Positions 1 to 5,580 of a stretch of 5,941 nucleotides of DNA are shown here, in pieces. Within the stretch, counting starts at the first letter, position 1; each line of letters starts with the position of its first letter. The position numbers were made by a program, and so were the translations under genes. Origin of the DNA: Anaerotignum sp. (lineage in GTDB: Bacteria > Bacillota > Clostridia > Lachnospirales > Anaerotignaceae); assembly GCA_020024255.1 (NCBI GenBank), contig JAHHTX010000095.1, positions 1 through 5,941 of the forward strand. Direction: 5' to 3'. Below the pieces are notes generated by a model that worked only from the letters and a program-made list of their open reading frames with translations, was not told where the DNA came from and ran no database searches.

Positions 1-123
1 AAACTGCTCCGGCACAATATAAAGCTGCCTTCCGGTTTGCTGTTTTTGCTTTGCAATGATTTCCTGCATACATAGATGTGTTTTTCCCGTACCGGCAGTG
101 CCGATGAAAAAACGAAGTGACAT
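1..123 (-). CDS. addB: AddB, ATP-dependent helicase/nuclease subunit B (5' end only)
   Basis: This is the N-terminal 41 codons of a minus-strand gene that runs off the left edge. The translation begins MSLRFFIGTAGTGKTH and ends in IVPEQF. The Walker A box lies at residues 8-15 (GTAGTGKT). The opening MSLRF, the P-loop directly after it, and a VPEQF motif about 35 residues in are together characteristic of AddB. In the family, AddB pairs with AddA to form the Firmicute equivalent of RecBCD, which resects double-strand breaks for recombination and carries an iron-sulphur nuclease domain at its C-terminus; that part is not in the window. The ATG at 121-123 is preceded on its strand by AAAAAGGAG at a normal distance. 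addA would be expected beyond the left edge, but that is not seen. AddB is identified from only 41 residues, so a related P-loop protein is possible but unlikely. Confidence 0.88.
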   Translation of the reverse strand, partial: MSLRFFIGTAGTGKTHLCMQEIIAKQKQQTGRQLYIVPEQF

Positions 124-170
124 AGTTTCTGCTCCTTTTTGTTGTTTTTATGGGTAGTGTATATTATTTT

Positions 171-199
171 ATGATACAAAACATCAGCGATTTTAGCAA
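171..199 (-). promoter_or_regulatory. Candidate sigma-A promoter for addB
   Basis: Read on the minus strand, TTGCTA (194-199) is followed after exactly 17 bases by TATCAT (171-176). These match the vegetative consensus at 4 of 6 and 5 of 6 positions. The -10 box lies about 47 bases upstream of the addB start codon. The -35 box overlaps the first copy of a direct repeat at 197-232, which may be regulatory. The call rests on pattern matching only. Confidence 0.45.
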
Positions 200-232
200 G
201 GAGATTTCCTGCTGAACAAGAAGATTTCCCGC
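197..232. repeat. Two-copy imperfect direct repeat beside the addB promoter
   Basis: CAAGGAGATTTCCTGC (197-212) recurs as CAAGAAGATTTCCCGC (217-232), with two mismatches in 16 bases and a 20-base period. Each unit contains a GGA/TCC-type or similar partial dyad around ATTT. The first copy overlaps the proposed -35 element of the addB promoter. Two similar half-sites about two helical turns apart would suit a protein-binding site, but no regulator can be named. Confidence 0.45.
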
Positions 233-368
233 ATACAAAAAAAGGAATATTTACCAATACGCCAAAAAATTTTCCTTGTATGGCGATGAAGGATTTTTCA
301 TTTTCCAGAAAATAAAGTAATCAATCTTTTCTTTATGATTATAGCTGAGTAGGAAAGAAAAACAAAGC

Positions 369-415
369 CATACAGTGCTTTTCATGGCATAACAGGTTAT
401 GAAACAGCATACAGT
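369..415. promoter_or_regulatory. Palindrome CATAACAGGTTATG flanked by CATACAGT repeats
   Basis: The palindrome at 388-401 has perfect 6-base arms (CATAAC/GTTATG) around a 2-base centre. It is bracketed by identical octamers CATACAGT at 369-376 and 408-415. The cluster ends about 33 bases before the start codon of the FMN-binding-like gene, where a repressor operator or 5' leader element could sit. No binding protein is identified, and in AT-rich DNA an element of this size can arise by chance. Confidence 0.3.
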
Positions 416-432
416 AAGGTAACGATGATTTT

Positions 433-440
433 GGAAGGAG
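433..440 (+). promoter_or_regulatory. Ribosome binding site that sets the GTG start at 449
   Basis: GGAAGGAG lies 8 bases before the GTG at 449-451. The in-frame ATG at 425 lies upstream of this site and has no purine-rich site of its own, so translation most likely starts at the GTG. Confidence 0.7.
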
Positions 441-448
441 AAGGCAAG

Positions 449-874
449 GTGAAACATACCAAATTTGTAGTAGTCAAACTGCGGGAAGTTGTAAAAACCG
501 CAATTTTTGCTGTTTTGGGACTGGTGATTCTAATTGGACTGATTACTTTTTTTCTAAAAATGGGAGGTGGCGAAGAAAGCGGGCAGGCTCTTTATCAAGA
601 CGGCACTTATGAAGGGGAACTGCAAAGGGGAAATGCCAAATCCACTGTTGCAGTGACGGTACGAAAGGGAAAAATTAAAGATGTGTCTTTGACAAAACAA
701 GATGATGCTTTTGCTGTTATGTATCCGTTGATGGAAACCGCAGTAAAGGAAGTTAAAGAAGATGTCGTAAAAAAGCAGTCTGCCGCTGTTGATGAGGAAA
801 AAGAATATACATACTCTGCGCAAGCGATATTGGATGTTGTACAGGAATGTTTGGCTGAAGCAAAAACAGAATGA
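449..874 (+). CDS. Membrane-anchored FMN-binding-domain-like protein, 141 aa
   Basis: The GTG start at 449 is chosen over the upstream in-frame ATG (425) because GGAAGGAG sits 8 bases before it. A short basic N-terminus is followed by one hydrophobic helix (about residues 17-36, TAIFAVLGLVILIGLITFFL), then an exported domain (about 49-141). The YQDGTYEGE opening, the strand-rich TVAVTVRKGKIKDVSLT stretch and the closing YTYSAQAILDVVQECLAEA helix follow the layout of FMN_bind domains, as in RnfG/NqrC and many secreted clostridial proteins. The usual SGAT-type motif before the last helix, which holds the flavinylated threonine in RnfG/NqrC, is absent: the equivalent stretch reads AVDEEKEYTYSAQ. 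It may therefore bind flavin non-covalently or not at all. No lipobox cysteine is seen. It appears to be transcribed alone, ending at the terminator at 907-947. Family membership is probable by pattern; the function is unknown. Confidence 0.72.
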   Translation: MKHTKFVVVKLREVVKTAIFAVLGLVILIGLITFFLKMGGGEESGQALYQDGTYEGELQRGNAKSTVAVTVRKGKIKDVSLTKQDDAFAVMYPLMETAVKEVKEDVVKKQSAAVDEEKEYTYSAQAILDVVQECLAEAKTE

Positions 875-906
875 CAATAGGGGATAGCATAAAAAGAAGG
901 GGTTTT

Positions 907-947
907 TCGGTGGAACAGTGCAGATGGCTGATTCCACCGATTTTTTT
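907..947 (+). terminator. Rho-independent terminator after the FMN-binding-like gene
   Basis: A perfect 9-bp stem TCGGTGGAA (907-915) / TTCCACCGA (932-940) encloses a 16-base loop and is followed directly by seven T residues (941-947). It begins 32 bases after the stop codon. The minus-strand side lacks a T tract, so it acts in the plus direction. Confidence 0.9.
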
Positions 948-948
948 C

Positions 949-977
949 TTGCACAACTTCTTTTCTTTTGCTATGCT
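949..977 (+). promoter_or_regulatory. Candidate promoter for the M16 peptidase operon
   Basis: TTGCAC (949-954) and TATGCT (972-977) are spaced by 17 bases. The -10 carries an extended TGC just upstream (TGCTATGCT), which can offset the weak hexamers (3 of 6 and 4 of 6 matches). It lies directly after the terminator and about 100 bases before the peptidase start, where the operon promoter is expected. A small inverted repeat GCTGT/ACAGC (975-989) overlaps the likely start point. The individual boxes are weak. Confidence 0.35.
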
Positions 978-1068
978 GTAAAAAACAGCTTTGGAAAAGA
1001 ATGTATGATTTTCGGCAGTCGGAATATGATAAGGGTACAAAGAAAAAGAAACAGATGATTATAGATTT

Positions 1069-1075
1069 GGGAGAG
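1069..1075 (+). promoter_or_regulatory. Ribosome binding site that sets the ATG start at 1081
   Basis: GGGAGAG ends so close to the GTG at 1075 that it cannot serve it. It is well placed (7 bases after GGGAG) for the ATG at 1081, which is therefore taken as the start. Confidence 0.7.
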
Positions 1076-1080
1076 TGCCT

Positions 1081-2346
1081 ATGTTGACAATACAGACATT
1101 GGAAAACGGAATGAAAGTGGTATTGGAGGAAATCGGCTATGTGCGGAGTATTTCCTTCGGTATCTGGGTGAAAAACGGAACGAGAAACGAGCGTCCGGAA
1201 GAGAACGGAATTTCCCATTACATTGAACATATGATGTTTAAAGGAACGGAAAACCGTTCTGCAAGAAAAATCGCTGAGGAAATGGATGCTTTGGGCGGTC
1301 AAATCAATGCCTATACCACAAAGGAATATACTTGTTATCACACACGGGTACTGGACAAGCATATTGACCGTGCTTTTGATGTGATGAGTGATATGCTTTT
1401 GCATCCCGCTTTTGCACAGAATGATGTGGAGAAAGAAAGAAATGTGATTGCAGAAGAAATCGATATGTATGAAGATGCACCGGAAGAACTGGTTCATGAT
1501 GCGTTACAAGATGGGATTTTTCAGGATTGCAGTTTGGGAATGCCCATACTTGGTACAGTGGAAACCATCAGCAATTTAGATGCCAAGAAAATCAGAGCCT
1601 ATTATGAAAGTAATTATCATACGGAAAATATTATTCTTTCTGTCGCAGGTGGTTTCAAAGAGCAGGAGATGCTGGAAAAGCTGAACCATTATTTTGGCAC
1701 ATGGAAGGCAAAAAGACCTTATGCCCCTTTTGAAACGAAAGCGGTTTGCCAAAAGGTGCGGATTCATCGAACAAAGGACGTGGAGCAGCTTCATACCTGT
1801 ATTGCTTTTCCGGGATTGGAACGGGAACATCCCTTAAAGTACGCTATGGCGGTATTCAATACCATTTTTGGCGGCGGCATGAGTTCCTGTTTGTTTCAGA
1901 AGATACGAGAGGAAATGGGGCTGACGTATTCCATATACAGCTATACTACAGCTTTTGCTGATGCAGGATTGTTTTCTGTTTGTGCCAGCATGAATCCAAG
2001 TCAGGCAGAACGGGTATACGAGGGAATTTTCCGTGAAATTGAAGCCATAAAACAGGAAGGTATTTCGGATAAGCTCTTGCGTGTCACAAAAGAGCAGATA
2101 TTGAGTAATTTCATTATTGGCTCGGAAAGCACCATGAACCGTATGAACTCGGCAGGTGCGGCTTTTCTGCTACGAGGCAAAGTGCAAACATTGGAGGAAG
2201 TGGCAGAACAGATTGAAAAAATCAGTCAGACGGATATTGAACAAGTCATAAAATTGATTTTTGACAGGGAAAAATTGGGTTATTGTGCTGTAGGCAATTT
2301 AAATCATGTAGATTTTTCCAAGAGTGCAGATGAATTTTTTTCATAA
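1081..2346 (+). CDS. M16B family zinc metallopeptidase (YmxG/MlpA-like), 421 aa
   Basis: The inverted zinc-binding motif HxxEH is present as HYIEH at residues 46-50. The downstream acidic ligand is probably Glu126 in ERNVIAEEIDMYED, 76 residues after the second histidine as in the family. The N-terminal half is the catalytic domain. The C-terminal half contains FGGGMSSCLFQKIREEMGLTYS, whose Arg276 and Tyr283 match the substrate-binding R/Y pair of M16 enzymes. With both halves intact it should act as a homodimeric clamshell peptidase on short unfolded peptides. The length (421 aa) is normal for the Bacillus YmxG/MlpA group. One oddity: the conserved SSRLF segment reads SSCLF (Cys270). No signal peptide is visible, so it is probably cytoplasmic. 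It heads the probable operon; its physiological substrate is unknown. Confidence 0.93.
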   Translation: MLTIQTLENGMKVVLEEIGYVRSISFGIWVKNGTRNERPEENGISHYIEHMMFKGTENRSARKIAEEMDALGGQINAYTTKEYTCYHTRVLDKHIDRAFDVMSDMLLHPAFAQNDVEKERNVIAEEIDMYEDAPEELVHDALQDGIFQDCSLGMPILGTVETISNLDAKKIRAYYESNYHTENIILSVAGGFKEQEMLEKLNHYFGTWKAKRPYAPFETKAVCQKVRIHRTKDVEQLHTCIAFPGLEREHPLKYAMAVFNTIFGGGMSSCLFQKIREEMGLTYSIYSYTTAFADAGLFSVCASMNPSQAERVYEGIFREIEAIKQEGISDKLLRVTKEQILSNFIIGSESTMNRMNSAGAAFLLRGKVQTLEEVAEQIEKISQTDIEQVIKLIFDREKLGYCAVGNLNHVDFSKSADEFFS

Positions 2347-2352
2347 AAAATG

Positions 2353-2395
2353 TATGACCGACAAATAATAGAAATACGGAATTTTCCGTGTCATA
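2353..2395 (+). repeat. Nested inverted repeats between the peptidase and DUF378 genes
   Basis: An inner palindrome ACGGAATTTTCCGT (2376-2389) can fold as a 5-bp stem with a 4-base loop. It is enclosed by TATGAC (2353-2358) / GTCATA (2390-2395), which stack directly on the inner arm on the 3' side and leave 17 unpaired bases on the 5' side. No T tract follows, so it does not look like a terminator. It ends eight bases before the AGGAGG of the next gene and could affect its translation or mRNA processing. Confidence 0.35.
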
Positions 2396-2416
2396 TAAAT
2401 CAAGGAGGTCGAAAAT

Positions 2417-2653
2417 ATGAAAACAGCACATTGTATTGCTTTGACACTTGTCATCATCGGTGCATTGAACTGGGGACTTATTGGGTTTTTCGGATTTGAT
2501 TTAGTCACATCAATTTTCCATGGTTCTATGTTCTGGCTGGCAAGAGTAATTTTTGCACTGGTAGGGATTGCAGGACTTTGGTCATTGCAGTTTTACCATT
2601 CTCTTGGTGATGACAGTTCCGTACACTATACGGGAAACAAACAGCACAGTTAA
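2417..2653 (+). CDS. DUF378 family small membrane protein, 78 aa
   Basis: A consensus AAGGAGGT (2402-2409) sits 7 bases before the ATG. The sequence has two hydrophobic helices, about residues 5-27 and 38-60. The first contains IIGALNWGLIGFFGFDLV, the signature of the DUF378 (YuzA-like) family: a conserved GxxNWGLxG turn followed by FDLV. The second helix (WLARVIFALVGIAGLWSL) also fits the family. The polar tail after residue 61 is somewhat longer than the short family average, ending DDSSVHYTGNKQHS. Family members are predicted inner-membrane proteins of unknown function. It sits 70 bases after the peptidase and 49 before dapF, apparently in the same transcript, but nothing links it to either pathway. 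Family assignment is confident; no role is assigned. Confidence 0.9.
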   Translation: MKTAHCIALTLVIIGALNWGLIGFFGFDLVTSIFHGSMFWLARVIFALVGIAGLWSLQFYHSLGDDSSVHYTGNKQHS

Positions 2654-2658
2654 GAAAC

Positions 2659-2678
2659 AGGGCGGCTTTGTCCGCCTT
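2659..2678 (+). other. Intercistronic hairpin between DUF378 gene and dapF
   Basis: GGCGG (2661-2665) and CCGCC (2672-2676) form a GC-rich stem around the loop CTTTGT, extended by a G-T and an A-T pair to 7 bp (2659-2678). It is followed by TTACATAG rather than a T tract. A processing or mRNA-stability stem, or a weak attenuator, is more likely than a terminator. Confidence 0.45.
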
Positions 2679-2702
2679 ACATAGAGAAGGGAAGGAAAGA
2701 CA

Positions 2703-3536
2703 ATGCGTTTTACAAAAATGGAAGGCTGCGGAAACGACTATATTTATATCAATGGCTGGGAAGAAAAAGTGGAACATCCCGAAGAACTTGCAATTGCCAT
2801 GAGTGAAAGACATTTCGGTGTGGGAGCAGACGGACTGGTTTTGATTCTGCCATCGGAAAAAGCGGATTTTCGTATGCGGATGTTTAATCTGGATGGTTCG
2901 GAAGGAGAAATGTGCGGAAATGCTGTTCGTTGTATTGGTAAATATGTTTATGAAAGAGGAATGACAACGAAAACCACTGTGACATTGGAAACATTGGGCG
3001 GGATTAAAGTATTACAATTACATCATAAAGACGGTATTGTGGAAAGTGTATGTGTGGATATGGGAGAGCCGATTTTGGAAGCGGCAAAAATTCCTGTTGT
3101 GAGCGATAAGTATCCTGTTGTGGGAGAAAAATTGCAGATATTAGATAAAGAGTTTTTGTTTACCTGTGTATCCATGGGAAATCCGCATGGGGTTACTTTT
3201 GTGAGTGATGTTTTTTCTTTTCCTGTTGAAAAATACGGGAAAATTGCCGAAATAGCCCCTTTATTCCCCAAAAAGGCGAATATTGAATTTGTAGAAGTGA
3301 AAAACCGCAGTCATTTGAAAATGCGTGTATGGGAAAGGGGAAGCGGCGAAACCCTTGCCTGTGGTACAGGTTCTTGCGCCTCTCTTGTGGCAGCAGTATG
3401 CAATGGACTTTGCGACAGAAAAGTGAAAATGGAACTTTTGGGTGGCACATTGGAAATTGAATGGAATGAAGGGGACAACCACGTTTATATGACAGGACCT
3501 GCATCATTTTCTTTTGATGGTGTATGGTTGAAATAG
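2703..3536 (+). CDS. dapF: Diaminopimelate epimerase DapF, 277 aa
   Basis: DapF converts LL-diaminopimelate to the meso form, the direct precursor of lysine and the cross-linking residue in peptidoglycan of most meso-DAP bacteria; it is cytoplasmic and cofactor-free. The start reads MRFTKMEGCGNDYIYIN, matching the family's KM-GxGNDF opening. The two catalytic cysteines are visible: Cys71 in EMCGNAVRC and Cys220 in ACGTGSC. The supporting residues are His162 in GNPHGV and Glu211 in WERGSGET. At 277 residues it is full length, with both pseudo-symmetric halves. The ATG at 2703 follows a purine-rich GAAGGGAAGGAAAG. Its stop (TAG, 3534-3536) is 18 bases before the hflX start, implying co-transcription. 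Partner lysine genes are not present in the window. Confidence 0.97.
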   Translation: MRFTKMEGCGNDYIYINGWEEKVEHPEELAIAMSERHFGVGADGLVLILPSEKADFRMRMFNLDGSEGEMCGNAVRCIGKYVYERGMTTKTTVTLETLGGIKVLQLHHKDGIVESVCVDMGEPILEAAKIPVVSDKYPVVGEKLQILDKEFLFTCVSMGNPHGVTFVSDVFSFPVEKYGKIAEIAPLFPKKANIEFVEVKNRSHLKMRVWERGSGETLACGTGSCASLVAAVCNGLCDRKVKMELLGGTLEIEWNEGDNHVYMTGPASFSFDGVWLK

Positions 3537-3540
3537 ATGA

Positions 3541-3548
3541 AGAAGGAG
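3541..3548 (+). promoter_or_regulatory. Ribosome binding site that sets the hflX start at 3555
   Basis: AGAAGGAG lies 6 bases before the ATG at 3555. The in-frame ATG at 3537 would place this site inside the coding region and has no site of its own, so the ATG at 3555 is preferred. Confidence 0.75.
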
Positions 3549-3554
3549 AGCAAT

Positions 3555-4838
3555 ATGGCAAAAGAACTGCATGAACTGGAAGAATTACAAGAACGGCTGA
3601 TTTTAGTCGGAGTGGAATTGGAGGACAGACACAGCCGCTCTGCCATGGAAACAGATGCCTGCTTAGATGAACTGGAAGAACTGGTAAAAACGGCAGGCGG
3701 AATCAGTGTGGCGAGAACCATACAAAAAAGGGAACAAGTGCATCCCGGTCACTATTTGGGTAAGGGAAAAATTGAAGAATTGCAGATGATGATTCGCACA
3801 CATGAGGCTACAGGTATTGTCTGCGATGACGAATTATCTCCTGCACAACTACGAAACTTGGAAAAAATGCTGGATACCAAAGTGATGGACAGAACCATTG
3901 TCATTTTGGATATTTTTGCAAAAAGAGCCATTTCCGGTGAAGGAAAAATACAGGTCGAATTGGCACAGCTGAAATACCGCTTATCCCGTTTGGCAGGCAT
4001 GGGAGCATCTATGTCCAGACTTGGGGGTGGCATTGGGACAAGAGGGCCAGGGGAAAAGAAACTGGAAACAGACCGTCGATACATCAAAGAACGCATTGCG
4101 GAACTGAATCGGGAGGCAAAGGAGATTCAAACCCACCGAGAACTTTTACGCAGCCAGAGAAGCAAAAAAGGAACACCTGTGGTGTCTTTGGTGGGATACA
4201 CCAATGCAGGAAAATCAACCATTATCAATACGCTGACTGATGCAGGCGTTTTGGCAGAGGACAAGCTTTTTGCGACATTGGATACAACCACAAGACAGGT
4301 AAAACTACCAAACGGCTCGGAAATTCTCCTGACAGATACCGTTGGATTTATCCAGAAATTGCCCCACCATTTGATACAGGCTTTTCGTGCCACCTTGGAA
4401 GAATTGAAATATGCTGATATTCTCCTGCATGTGGTAGATGCCTCCAATCCACACAGAGAGGAGCAGATGGTGGTGGTTTATGAAACCTTGCGGGAATTGG
4501 GTTGTGGGGATACCCCTGTTATTCTTGTGTATAACAAAATGGATAGAGAGGTGGAACTACCTCTGCCTGTGGATAAATATGCAAGAGATATGGTACAAAT
4601 TTCCGCAGCCACACAAAAGGGACTGGACAGAATGTTGACTTCCGTGGAAGAACTCTTGAAAACCTTCCGACATTCGGTGCAGGCGGTGATTCCCTATACT
4701 GATGGGGGACTTTTGGGCTGGATACATGGCAGATGTGAAATTATACAGGAGGAGCATCGTGCAGAAGGTGTTTATGTGGAGGTCTATGTAGATGAGGAAG
4801 CCAAAAACAGACTGGAAAAATATTGTATTTCCCAATAA
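3555..4838 (+). CDS. hflX: GTPase HflX, 427 aa
   Basis: HflX binds the 50S subunit and splits stalled or hibernating 70S ribosomes, notably after heat or antibiotic stress. The N-terminal ATP/ribosome-binding domain (about residues 1-180) contains LGKGKIEEL at 68-76 and the helical linker GGGIGTRGPGEKKLETDRR from residue 157. The G domain then shows G1 GYTNAGKST (214-222), G3 DTVGF (261-265), G4 NKMD (327-330) and G5 SAA (350-352). A short C-terminal domain follows, with a GLLGWIHGR segment. All GTP-binding motifs are intact. The start is ATG 3555, favoured by AGAAGGAG; a start at 3537 would add six residues. Its dapF neighbour ends 18 bases upstream, and the DIP1984 gene begins 50 bases downstream with no terminator between, so the three probably share a transcript. 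Confidence 0.96.
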   Translation: MAKELHELEELQERLILVGVELEDRHSRSAMETDACLDELEELVKTAGGISVARTIQKREQVHPGHYLGKGKIEELQMMIRTHEATGIVCDDELSPAQLRNLEKMLDTKVMDRTIVILDIFAKRAISGEGKIQVELAQLKYRLSRLAGMGASMSRLGGGIGTRGPGEKKLETDRRYIKERIAELNREAKEIQTHRELLRSQRSKKGTPVVSLVGYTNAGKSTIINTLTDAGVLAEDKLFATLDTTTRQVKLPNGSEILLTDTVGFIQKLPHHLIQAFRATLEELKYADILLHVVDASNPHREEQMVVVYETLRELGCGDTPVILVYNKMDREVELPLPVDKYARDMVQISAATQKGLDRMLTSVEELLKTFRHSVQAVIPYTDGGLLGWIHGRCEIIQEEHRAEGVYVEVYVDEEAKNRLEKYCISQ

Positions 4839-4888
4839 AATCAGATAAAATTAAAGCAGAAGAAACAACGGGAAAGGAGTGAATTCTC

Positions 4889-5344
4889 ATGAAACTGGCA
4901 GAAGCATTGATTTTAAGGAAGGATTTGCAGACAAGACTGAACGAATTGCGGGAGAGGTTAATTCTCAATGCACTGGTGCAGGAAGATGAAGAACCGGCAG
5001 AAAAACCAAAAGAATTACTTATAGAATTGGACAAAGTCATCAAGGATTTGGAGGATTTGATGATACGCATCAATTTAACCAATGCAGCGGTTATGGTAAA
5101 GGGAACGTCGCTGACGGCACTCCTTGCCAAAAGGGAATGTGAAATGCAAAGACTCTCTATTTTGCGGCGGTTTTTGAATGAAGCCAATAATACGGTGCTG
5201 CGAAGCTCTCGTATGGAAGTAAAAATATACAGCACTGTGTCTGTGGCAGAGTTGCGAAAGCAGACGGATAAACTTTCAGAAAAACTCCGGAATTTGGATA
5301 TGGTGATTCAGGAGGCAAACTGGACAACGGATTTGCAGGAATAG
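4889..5344 (+). CDS. DIP1984 family protein, 151 aa, function unknown
   Basis: AAAGGAG (4873-4879) is 9 bases upstream of the ATG. The opening MKLAEALILRKDLQTRLNEL, the central RINLTNAA (residues 60-67) and the closing QEANWTTDL (141-149) are hallmark stretches of the DIP1984 family, which some databases label septicolysin. The protein looks almost wholly helical, with charged heptad-like segments (about 1-65 and 116-143) that suggest a helical bundle or antiparallel coiled coil. It has no signal peptide or membrane segment, so a secreted toxin role is not supported by this sequence and the septicolysin name should not be taken as a function. It is the last clear gene of the series that begins with the peptidase. 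The family assignment is confident; the role is unknown. Confidence 0.9.
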   Translation: MKLAEALILRKDLQTRLNELRERLILNALVQEDEEPAEKPKELLIELDKVIKDLEDLMIRINLTNAAVMVKGTSLTALLAKRECEMQRLSILRRFLNEANNTVLRSSRMEVKIYSTVSVAELRKQTDKLSEKLRNLDMVIQEANWTTDLQE

Positions 5345-5550
5345 AAAATCAATACGGTTTGTGTGAAATGGGCGGATACCAACCCTTTGCAGAAGGGAAA
5401 GTCTGCAGAATACAAGCTTGGTGTACAGCGGGGCGTGTACTGGGGTTCGATTCCCTTACTTTTTTCCCGTCAATGTTACAATGGCAAGGTTATGTTTTCT
5501 ATTTATTCCCACGGTATCAACATTTTACATAGGGTGGGCATGGGGACTTT
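5345..5550 (+). other. Non-coding, hairpin-rich region downstream of the DIP1984 gene
   Basis: About 205 bases lie between the stop codon and the terminator at 5551-5580. They hold several short inverted repeats: CCCTT/AAGGG (5383-5397), an 8-bp stem 5386-5393/5402-5409 that competes with it, GTACA/TGTAC (5423-5440), a tRNA-type T-arm (5442-5456) and CCCAC/GTGGG (5508-5538). An 84-codon frame from 5363 crosses the region, but it has no ribosome binding site and no recognisable domain and looks accidental. The stretch is either a long 3' UTR or an independent small RNA. No clear promoter of its own was found. Confidence 0.45.
5396..5468 (+). other. tRNA-like element with a near-canonical T-arm (degenerate)
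   Basis: GGGGTTCGATTCCCT (5442-5456) matches a tRNA T-arm: a G/C-rich stem and the loop TTCGATT with the invariant TTC, purine, A pattern. GGAAAGT (5396-5402) can pair with ACTTTTT (5458-5464), five Watson-Crick and two G-T pairs, at the spacing of a tRNA acceptor stem. TACA/TGTA around AGCTTGG (5411-5425) resembles a D-arm. No proper anticodon arm is present: the only candidate stem (5423-5427/5436-5440) has an 8-base loop without T33 and overlaps the D-arm. The 3' end reads TCCC rather than CCA. A decayed tRNA, a tRNA mimic in a non-coding RNA, or chance are all possible; a functional tRNA is unlikely. Confidence 0.3.
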
Positions 5551-5580
5551 AAGGGCAGCAGAAAAATCTACTGCCTTTTT
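5551..5580 (+). terminator. Rho-independent terminator
   Basis: AAGGGCAG (5551-5558) pairs with CTGCCTTT (5571-5578), eight base pairs including one G-T, around a 12-base loop. A run of five T residues (5576-5580) overlaps the end of the stem. It probably ends the transcript carrying hflX and the DIP1984 gene, or a small RNA encoded in 5345-5550. Confidence 0.75.

Larger units (their letters stand above)
124..448. other. Divergent intergenic region between addB and the FMN-binding-like gene
   Basis: About 325 AT-rich bases separate two divergently transcribed genes. Contents that can be supported are the addB promoter candidate (171-199), the direct repeat (197-232), and a palindrome flanked by short repeats (369-415). 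No well-matched -35/-10 pair was found for the plus-strand gene; a TATGAT at 334-339 has no partner at 16-18 bases. The open frame on the minus strand across this gap has no domain I recognise and looks like a chance frame. Confidence 0.6.

Noticed and set aside
425..448. Longer start (ATG 425) for the FMN-binding-like protein
   Set aside because: The ribosome binding site GGAAGGAG lies downstream of this ATG and fits the GTG at 449 instead.
251..457. 68-codon minus-strand frame in the addB/FMN-like gap
   Set aside because: It overlaps the start of the plus-strand gene, has low-complexity aromatic-rich composition and no recognised family.
607..1497. Long minus-strand frame of about 296 codons
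   Set aside because: It lies antisense to the FMN-like gene, the terminator and the peptidase start. Its product is rich in Phe, Ser, His and Cys, as expected for the complement of AT-rich coding DNA. No start signal or domain supports it.
5396..5468. Functional tRNA gene
   Set aside because: There is no anticodon stem-loop with a T33-type 7-base loop, D-arm and anticodon stem candidates overlap, and the 3' end is not CCA-like. It is kept only as a degenerate tRNA-like element.
5532..5580. T-box-like AGGGTGG followed by a terminator
   Set aside because: Only the first half of the T-box consensus matches. The terminator's 3' arm does not pair with it, there is no specifier stem, and the following frames are not amino-acid-related genes.
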